From Phycisphaerales bacterium (GTDB lineage: Bacteria > Planctomycetota > Phycisphaerae > SM23-33): 10,258 bases of DNA. The number at the start of each line of letters is the position of its first letter. Within the stretch, counting starts at the first letter, position 1. Shown here piece after piece: positions 5,892-10,258 of the stretch. The position numbers were made by a program, and so were the translations under genes. The notes under the pieces are model-generated. The model made no database searches and was not told the origin of the DNA. It saw only the letters and a list, made by a program, of their open reading frames with translations. The stretch covers positions 1-10,258 of the forward strand of contig PMBX01000040.1 in the NCBI GenBank assembly GCA_003153915.1, written 5' to 3'.

Positions 5892-7010
5892 TCAGACCGC
5901 ATCGAAGACCAGTTCGCTATAGAGCTTCTCATGGGCCGCAATATTGGCTTCTATGGGAAAGGCCTCGACGACCCGCCTTCGGCCCGCATCGCCCATCGCC
6001 GCTCGCAACGGCGGATCATCCGCTAACCGTTCCATTGCCTCCGCCAGAGAGACGCTATCGGTGGGTTCCACCAACAGCCCGGCAGAGCCTCCGCCCAACA
6101 GGTCGCGCAACGCCGGGATGTCCGAGGCGATCACCGGAAGCGACGCAGCCATCGCCTCCGCAGCCGCCAAACCGAAGCCCTCCCACCGGCTGGGCATGAT
6201 GAACATATCGGCCGCGCTGAGTATGTCGCGGACATCGCGGAGGAAACCCACGTATCGGCATCGCCGCCCGCCCTCCCCATGTGCAATGAAGTTCTCTACC
6301 ATTCGCCGCTGCGGACCATCGCCTGCAATGACAAGGTCCACGGGCCTGCCTCGCGCGGCCAGGTGGCTCGTCGCCGACAGCAACAGATCCAGGCCCTTTT
6401 CGTGATCCAGTCTGCCGACGTACGCCGTCAGAACCCGATCGTCGCCCAGATTCCACTCGGTTCTTAGCCGTCGGCGACTGGATTCGTCGCGGGCAAAGGC
6501 GCCGGCGTCCAGCCCATTGTGGATGACCGTGTATCGCCACGGGGGCAGGCCGCTGCGCCGGGCGTGAAAGTCGCGAGCCGATTCTGATACGCAGACGATC
6601 CGCTCACAAGCGGCGGCCGTAAAACGCGCGTAGGCAAACTGCCAAGGGCGAAACCGCCCCTCGGCTGTGTGTACCGTGTGGACCAGATGTGGAACAGCCG
6701 CCAGCGACGCCGCCGGCCGAGCGACCAGGTCCGCATGGAACAAATGCGTGTGCAACAAGTCGATCTGTTCTTCCCGCAGCAGTCTGGCCAGCCTGACCAA
6801 GCCCCTTACGTCCCAGCGACCACGAATGTCCAGCACCGTGACGTGGATGCCCGCCTCCGATAACCACCCCGCCACGGCGCCACCGCGAAGCGCCATCACC
6901 TGCACATCAAAGCGGTCTCGGTCCAGCCGACGGGAAAGTTCATAGACGCACCGCTCGGCCCCGGCGGGACCAAGCTCCGTAATCAACTGGCATATCTTTA
7001 TTCGTCGCAC
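5892..7010 (-). CDS. GT4-family (GT-B fold) glycosyltransferase
   Basis: Cytoplasmic or membrane-associated retaining glycosyltransferase that moves a sugar from a nucleotide donor to an unknown acceptor, probably a glycolipid or surface polysaccharide. The product has 372 aa. The start is a GTG with GAGGGA just upstream. The N-terminal half has the glycine-rich loop ITELGPAGAER at 10-20 and DLLHTHLFHADLVARP at 84-99. The linker contains VIHNGLD at 162-168. The C-terminal donor domain has YVGRLDHEKGLDLLL at 197-211, LVIAGDGPQ at 226-234, YVGFLRDV at 253-260, and the EX7E motif from Glu277 to Glu285 in WEGFGLAAAEAMA. GLLVEPTDSVSLAEAM at 311-326 is also typical. No membrane helix is visible. 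It shares the dcw strand, but 413 nt separate it from mraZ, so a link with cell-wall synthesis is weak. The exact donor and acceptor cannot be assigned. Confidence 0.92.
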   Translation of the reverse strand: MRRIKICQLITELGPAGAERCVYELSRRLDRDRFDVQVMALRGGAVAGWLSEAGIHVTVLDIRGRWDVRGLVRLARLLREEQIDLLHTHLFHADLVARPAASLAAVPHLVHTVHTAEGRFRPWQFAYARFTAAACERIVCVSESARDFHARRSGLPPWRYTVIHNGLDAGAFARDESSRRRLRTEWNLGDDRVLTAYVGRLDHEKGLDLLLSATSHLAARGRPVDLVIAGDGPQRRMVENFIAHGEGGRRCRYVGFLRDVRDILSAADMFIMPSRWEGFGLAAAEAMAASLPVIASDIPALRDLLGGGSAGLLVEPTDSVSLAEAMERLADDPPLRAAMGDAGRRRVVEAFPIEANIAAHEKLYSELVFDAV

Positions 7011-7089
7011 GTTCCCTCACCATCGACCGATGGATGCAAGCGGCATGACCCACCCAACACACCGGCCCATCCGCCACGGGACATGCAGC

Positions 7090-7130
7090 AAAAAAAGAAG
7101 CAGACCTAGCGGGGGGGGACTAGGCCTGCT
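7090..7130 (-). terminator. Intrinsic terminator-like hairpin in the glycosyltransferase leader
   Basis: The arms at 7099-7109 and 7120-7130 pair over 11 positions with one A/C mismatch (AGCAGACCTAG against CTAGGCCTGCT). The 10-nt loop contains eight consecutive G on the plus strand. Read on the minus strand, the stem is followed by TTCTTTTTTTGC, a good U-tract; the plus side has none. It therefore faces the glycosyltransferase, whose start is 80 nt further on. As no minus-strand gene lies upstream, it is more likely a leader attenuator, or the end of a small antisense RNA, than an ordinary gene-end terminator. Confidence 0.6.
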
Positions 7131-7142
7131 GTCTTACAGGCC
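7123..7142 (-). promoter_or_regulatory. Alternative hairpin overlapping the terminator arm (possible antiterminator)
   Basis: GGCCTG (7123-7128) and CAGGCC (7137-7142) form a perfect 6-bp inverted repeat around an 8-nt loop. The left arm uses bases that also belong to the terminator stem (7120-7130), so the two structures cannot form together. On the minus-strand transcript this hairpin would be made first. Confidence 0.35.
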
Positions 7143-7169
7143 GGCAAAGGGGGAAAGCCGACCCGCCGT

Positions 7170-7200
7170 TATCTATGCCCGCTCCGGTCGAATCTGTCAA
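7170..7200 (-). promoter_or_regulatory. Weak promoter candidate for the glycosyltransferase
   Basis: On the minus strand a perfect TTGACA (7195-7200) is followed after 19 nt by TAGATA (7170-7175, three of six consensus positions). The spacer is long and the -10 is poor. A transcript starting near 7163 would run through both hairpins before reaching the gene. Confidence 0.25.
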
Positions 7201-7417
7201 TATCCAATTCTTACATTTTTCTGCTCAACGCCATGCACGGTCACTGTCAAATGCCAATCCTCATGGGCATCTCCATCAGCCGCAAAGCTGGGATTTTTCC
7301 CCGTGTGGCGGCGGATCGAAGATGTTGCTGAATCGGCAGAAACGCGGGAAAATGTGGAAAACGCCGTTCGTCGCGTCGCGTGTCGATATTCTGACAACGG
7401 ATTTCAAGGAGCCGAAT

Positions 7418-7825
7418 ATGCTGGTGGACCGGATGAACGAGGCTGTGTTACAGGCATTGATAGAGGCCCTGCCCATGGAGATCACGGTCATCGACGCCAA
7501 TGATGAGGTTGTCGGCTGGAACAAGCACGAACGGAGGCTCTTTCATCGGCCGATGAGTTCGATGGGTCTGAACTTCCGCCAGTGTCACCCGGAAAAAAGC
7601 ATCCGCCTCGTTGAACAGATCGTAGCGGAGATGAAAAACGGTCAACGTGACATGTCGCGGTTCTGGATCGACCTGGCCGTTGCGGGTGAGTCCGCCAAGC
7701 ACAAGGTGCTCATCGAGTTTTATGCCCTGCGCGATCCATCGGGTAAATATCTCGGCTGCATGGAGTGCACACAGGACGTCGAACATATTCGGCGGCTTGA
7801 GGGGCAAAAACGACTACTCGATTGA
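7418..7825 (+). CDS. Stand-alone PAS-domain protein related to the DUF438 C-terminal PAS
   Basis: Small cytoplasmic sensory protein of 135 aa made of one PAS domain. The ATG at 7418 has AAGGAG 6 nt upstream; the open frame before it is probably not translated. The pattern follows the PAS module at the end of DUF438 proteins, as I remember that family: ALPMEITVIDANDEVVGWN at 17-35, RLFHRPMSSMG at 40-50, the CHPEKS motif at 56-61, VEQIVAEMKNGQRD at 65-78, FWIDL at 82-86, IEFYALRDPSGKYLG at 99-113, ECTQDVEHIRRLEGQKRLLD at 116-135. DUF438 proteins usually carry a DUF438 and a hemerythrin-like domain before this PAS; both are absent here. No output domain (kinase, GGDEF, HTH) is present, so it would act through a partner or as a ligand or redox sensor. 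No ligand can be read from the sequence. Confidence 0.85.
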   Translation: MLVDRMNEAVLQALIEALPMEITVIDANDEVVGWNKHERRLFHRPMSSMGLNFRQCHPEKSIRLVEQIVAEMKNGQRDMSRFWIDLAVAGESAKHKVLIEFYALRDPSGKYLGCMECTQDVEHIRRLEGQKRLLD

Positions 7826-7861
7826 CCGGACCCTCACCTGTCCAAGGGAAAACGGTCCGGT
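7825..7861 (+). terminator. Strong inverted repeat starting at the PAS gene stop codon
   Basis: ACCGGACC (7825-7832) and GGTCCGGT (7854-7861) form a perfect 8-bp stem around a 21-nt loop, beginning at the last base of the TGA. The nearest T-run (CTTTTTCC at about 7875-7882) is some 14 nt beyond the stem. This is too far for a textbook intrinsic terminator, so it may be a weak terminator or a 3'-end stabilising hairpin. Confidence 0.42.
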
Positions 7862-7969
7862 TCCAGAGGCCCAGCTTTTTCCTCGTCATGTTGACGTCTC
7901 GTGGACAAAGGGATAGTTTTCGCTGGTATCTGCGAGATGTTTCGCTTTGAACCCACTGCTGGAGGTTGC

Positions 7970-9055
7970 ATGGCACTGTCTACCAAGAGTGATCTGGCAA
8001 AAGTGCTGGAGAGATTCGAGGCCTGGTGGCACTGTCAGATCATCGACCGGCCTGTGGTAACGATCGGGCAGAAGCGCCGCAGCCGTTTCGTCCAGCCCCG
8101 GGCCGATCATGCCACCCTGCGCGACAAATGGATGGACATGGAGCACGCCATCGAGGTCTTCGCAGCCTCGATAGAGGATGCGGTCTTCCCAGCGGATCGC
8201 GTCCCGGTGTTTTTCCCCAACGTGGGTCCGGAGATTTGCGCCACGGTCTTCGGTTGTGAATTGGATTTTGCCGAGGTAACCAGCTACTCCAAGCCCCTCG
8301 CCGGTAGTTGCCGCGACATCCTCTCGCTCCAGCCCGATTTGGACAACCCCTACTGGAACGCCATCCGCCGTGGGACGGAGCTTTCCCTCCAAGCGGGGGA
8401 AGGCAAGTGGATCACCGGCCTGGCCGACCTGCACACCAACGGCGACCTGCTGGCCTCCCTGCGTGACCCGGCGGAGCTTTGCCTGGACCTGGCCGACGAC
8501 ATCGAAAGCGTCCGCGCTGCCTGCGAGCACGTGACGAAATTCTACCCTCTGATGTTCGACGACCTGTGGAACCGCATCCGCGCCGCCGGCCAGCCTTGTA
8601 CGACATGGACACCGGTTCTGCACCGCGGCAGGAGCTACGTGACCAATTGCGACTTCATCTGCATGATCTCCCCGGAGATGTTCCAGCGGACTATCCTTCC
8701 GTCGCTGGTGGAGGAGATGCGGTTCCTGGAACGTAACATCTTCCACCTCGACGGCCCCGGTGCTTTGAAGCACCTCGACGCGCTTTTGGAGGTGAAAGAA
8801 CTCAACGGAGTGCAATGGATTTACGGTGCCGGTAAAGGTCCGGCGGCCAGGTGGACCGACGTGTACCGCAAGTGCCAGTCGGCGGGAAAGTGCGTTCAAG
8901 TCTGTTGCGCTGACCCCCCCGACGCCTTGGCGGTGATGGAGCATCTGCGCCCGGAAGGCGCCTGGCTGGATGTCGGCGGCGGACCGTATGAGGCAACGGA
9001 GATAGACACGTTCCTGGCCAGGGTGACGCGCTGGGCGGCTGGGAAGAAAACCTAG
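7970..9055 (+). CDS. Uroporphyrinogen decarboxylase/methyltransferase-fold protein
   Basis: Member of the URO-D-like TIM-barrel group, which includes uroporphyrinogen decarboxylase and many corrinoid-dependent methyltransferases. The start is the ATG at 7970 (361 aa), with GGAGG 4 nt upstream; the frame is open to a GTG at 7901 that lacks such a site. Visible features are HTNGDLLASLRDPAELCLDL at 155-174, FHLDGPGALKHLDALLEV at 258-275 and VQWIYGAGKGP at 281-291. The last two are characteristic, as I recall them, of a subgroup common in Planctomycetota and related phyla that is annotated only as URO-D family. The haem-pathway enzyme's N-terminal substrate-site motifs are not seen, so a haem role is unlikely. 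No corrinoid-binding protein is encoded nearby. The closely spaced hydrolase downstream suggests a shared catabolic pathway, but the substrate is unknown. Confidence 0.8.
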   Translation: MALSTKSDLAKVLERFEAWWHCQIIDRPVVTIGQKRRSRFVQPRADHATLRDKWMDMEHAIEVFAASIEDAVFPADRVPVFFPNVGPEICATVFGCELDFAEVTSYSKPLAGSCRDILSLQPDLDNPYWNAIRRGTELSLQAGEGKWITGLADLHTNGDLLASLRDPAELCLDLADDIESVRAACEHVTKFYPLMFDDLWNRIRAAGQPCTTWTPVLHRGRSYVTNCDFICMISPEMFQRTILPSLVEEMRFLERNIFHLDGPGALKHLDALLEVKELNGVQWIYGAGKGPAARWTDVYRKCQSAGKCVQVCCADPPDALAVMEHLRPEGAWLDVGGGPYEATEIDTFLARVTRWAAGKKT

Positions 9056-9121
9056 CAACTGACCGGTCGAGGGCACCGCGACGCAACATGCCTAGCGACC
9101 GATTCACGACAGGCGGCAGGT

Positions 9122-9916
9122 ATGAAAGTAATTGATTTCCACACGCACGCGTTCCCGGATTCAATCGCCGCCCGTGCCATCGCCTCGTTGGAGGCCGAGT
9201 GTCCCTGGAAGGCCGTCGCGCCCGGCACGGTGGCGGCGCTGTTGGAGTCCATGGATTCGGCTGGCATCGACGTGTCGGTGCTCTGCGCCATCGCCACAAA
9301 ACCCGACCAGCCCAAGGGCATCCTGGAATGGTGCGGGAAGGTCCGTTCCAGCCGCATCATCCCCCTGCCGTCGGTGCATCCGGACACGCCCGACTCGGCC
9401 GGCTGGGTGCGGCGGATCGCCAAGGAAGGCTTTCCCGGTATCAAGCTCCACCCAATGTACCAGGAATTTCCGGCAGACGATCCCCGAATGGACCCCATTT
9501 ACGCCGCCGTGTCCGAAACAGGTTTGTTCATCACGATTCATTGCGGCCGCGATATCGCCTATCCCCCCGATGACGATCGCGCCAGTCCCAAACGCCTGGC
9601 AGATGTGATCCGCCGCTTCCCAAACCTCAAGATGGTCTGTACCCACCTGGGCGGATGGCGAATGTGGGATGAGGTGGCCAGGCATCTGTTGGGTGGTGAA
9701 GTGTTCCTGGAAACTTCTTTCAGCTTGACGGAACTGGGCCCCCAGCGATCCGTGGAGATCATCCGCGCCCACGGTGCGGAAAAGGTGTTCTTCGGCACGG
9801 ATTGGCCTTGGGCAAGACAGGACGAGGAGTTGGCCAACTTCAGGCAACTCGGATTCGACAAGAAGCAAGCCCGCCGCATCCTCCACGCCAACGCTGCCAA
9901 ACTGCTGGGACTCTGA
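9122..9916 (+). CDS. Amidohydrolase-2 family metal-dependent hydrolase
   Basis: Cytoplasmic TIM-barrel metal hydrolase or decarboxylase of 264 aa, of the amidohydrolase-2 (PF04909-like) type. Metal and active-site residues appear in the expected order: DFHTH at 5-9 (His7, His9), GIKLHP at 106-111 (Lys108, His110), FITIHCG at 136-142 (His140), VCTHLGGW at 172-179 (His175), and FFGTDWPW at 223-230 (Asp227). The C-terminal IxxxNAxKLLGL-like end (255-264) is also typical. Family members hydrolyse amide or ester bonds or decarboxylate aromatic and cyclic acids; the specific reaction cannot be read here. It starts 66 nt after the URO-D-like gene on the same strand and is probably co-transcribed with it. 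A weak site (AGGCGG about 5 nt upstream) precedes the ATG. Only 22 nt separate its stop from that of the convergent gene. Confidence 0.88.
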   Translation: MKVIDFHTHAFPDSIAARAIASLEAECPWKAVAPGTVAALLESMDSAGIDVSVLCAIATKPDQPKGILEWCGKVRSSRIIPLPSVHPDTPDSAGWVRRIAKEGFPGIKLHPMYQEFPADDPRMDPIYAAVSETGLFITIHCGRDIAYPPDDDRASPKRLADVIRRFPNLKMVCTHLGGWRMWDEVARHLLGGEVFLETSFSLTELGPQRSVEIIRAHGAEKVFFGTDWPWARQDEELANFRQLGFDKKQARRILHANAAKLLGL

Positions 9917-9938
9917 CGTCCACCCGCCCGTTGTAGTC

Positions 9939-10258
9939 CTAGAATTCCAGCTTCTGTTGCGGTTCCTCGACTTCCAGGATCCGCCAGCCCACCGGGCGCT
10001 TGATCCAACGGACTCGCCATACCAGGGGCGTCTGGGCATTACCGAATTCCCGCGCGGAGTATTCGATGATGGTCGCCACACGCATGGCCGCCTGGCGGGA
10101 TTCCACCTCCACGCTCAAGCGGGTAAACCGGATACTTCGTATGCGGTATGCCCCGATAACCACCTTACCGGCAGCCAATGCCCCCTGCTTGTCCAGGCCC
10201 AGACCGCGGTAATTATCGTCGAGATATTCCCCGGCGGCGGCGACACTACCGGCCTCCA
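9939..10258 (-). CDS. Unrecognised protein, C-terminal part (gene runs off the right edge)
   Basis: The last 106 codons of a minus-strand gene; the frame stays open to the window edge, so the start is outside. A TTG at 10178 could serve as a start, but the frame continues past it with plausible protein sequence. The visible part mixes helix-like sequence (EYLDDNYRGLGL near the edge) with strand-like segments, including VVIGAYRIRSIRFTRLSVEV, MRVATIIEYSA, LVWRVRWIKRP and GWRILEVEEP. The pattern of several long strands ending in a W-R/K-W-I-L-E sheet resembles the NTF2/SnoaL-like alpha+beta fold, but this is a guess from shape only. No membrane segment is visible. It converges on the amidohydrolase gene and is probably unrelated to it. 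Confidence 0.65.
   Translation of the reverse strand, partial: EAGSVAAAGEYLDDNYRGLGLDKQGALAAGKVVIGAYRIRSIRFTRLSVEVESRQAAMRVATIIEYSAREFGNAQTPLVWRVRWIKRPVGWRILEVEEPQQKLEF

Larger units (their letters stand above)
7011..7417. other. Non-coding divergent region between glycosyltransferase and PAS gene
   Basis: This 407-nt stretch separates two divergently read genes. It contains a minus-facing terminator-like hairpin (7090-7130), an overlapping alternative hairpin (7123-7142) and a minus-strand -35/-10 candidate (7170-7200). The plus frame of the PAS gene is open from about 7175, but that part has no family resemblance and no start with a good Shine-Dalgarno. I treat 7143-7417 as the PAS gene's upstream region; no convincing plus-strand promoter was found. 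Confidence 0.5.

Noticed and set aside
7111..7118. Run of eight G as a phase-variation tract
   Set aside because: It lies in the loop of the terminator-like hairpin, outside any coding region, so length change would not switch a reading frame.
7197..7397. Possible small minus-strand gene upstream of the leader terminator
   Set aside because: I considered it as the gene ended by the hairpin at 7090-7130. It has no clear Shine-Dalgarno, no motif and unremarkable composition, so a leader or attenuator explanation is preferred.
7886..9076. A 396-codon open frame on the minus strand
   Set aside because: It lies exactly opposite the URO-D-like gene, which has recognisable family motifs and a Shine-Dalgarno. 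The antisense product has no recognisable motif and reflects the GC-rich codon pattern.
9161..10081. A 306-codon open frame on the minus strand
   Set aside because: It is antisense to the amidohydrolase, which has a full set of metal-site motifs. Nothing in the antisense product is recognisable.

Overview
The window reads as a bacterial chromosome segment of moderately high GC. The most likely source is a peptidoglycan-making planctomycete of the Phycisphaerae type or a close relative. That placement is inference from three things: the make-up of the division/cell-wall (dcw) cluster, the style of its MurE and FtsI proteins, and the URO-D-like methyltransferase-fold protein beside it. No rRNA or other taxonomic marker is present.

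Positions 1-5478, all on the minus strand, hold the front of a dcw cluster. In transcription order the genes are mraZ (regulator), an unrecognised 80-residue gene, rsmH (16S rRNA methyltransferase), a membrane-anchored double-LysM protein, an ftsL-like gene, ftsI (septal transpeptidase) and murE, which runs off the left edge. Gaps between genes are 9 to 73 nt, so this looks like one operon. A -35/-10 pair near 5700 and a 10-bp-phased set of GGGA elements just before mraZ suggest transcription from there with MraZ autoregulation. The unusual parts of the cluster are the small gene, the LysM gene between rsmH and ftsL, and an FtsI whose N-terminal RGxIxDRxG motif is degenerate.

Positions 5479-7417 hold a non-coding stretch, a GT4-type glycosyltransferase on the minus strand, and a 407-nt leader/divergent region. 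The leader contains a terminator hairpin with a U-tract facing the glycosyltransferase and an overlapping alternative hairpin, an arrangement like an attenuator.

Positions 7418-9916 hold three plus-strand genes: a stand-alone PAS-domain protein resembling the C-terminal PAS of DUF438 proteins, a URO-D/methyltransferase-fold protein, and an amidohydrolase-2 family metal hydrolase. The last two are only 66 nt apart and are probably co-transcribed; their substrates cannot be read from the sequence. At 9939-10258 the 3' part of an unrecognised minus-strand gene converges on them. I see no tRNA, rRNA, CRISPR array, insertion sequence or phage gene.
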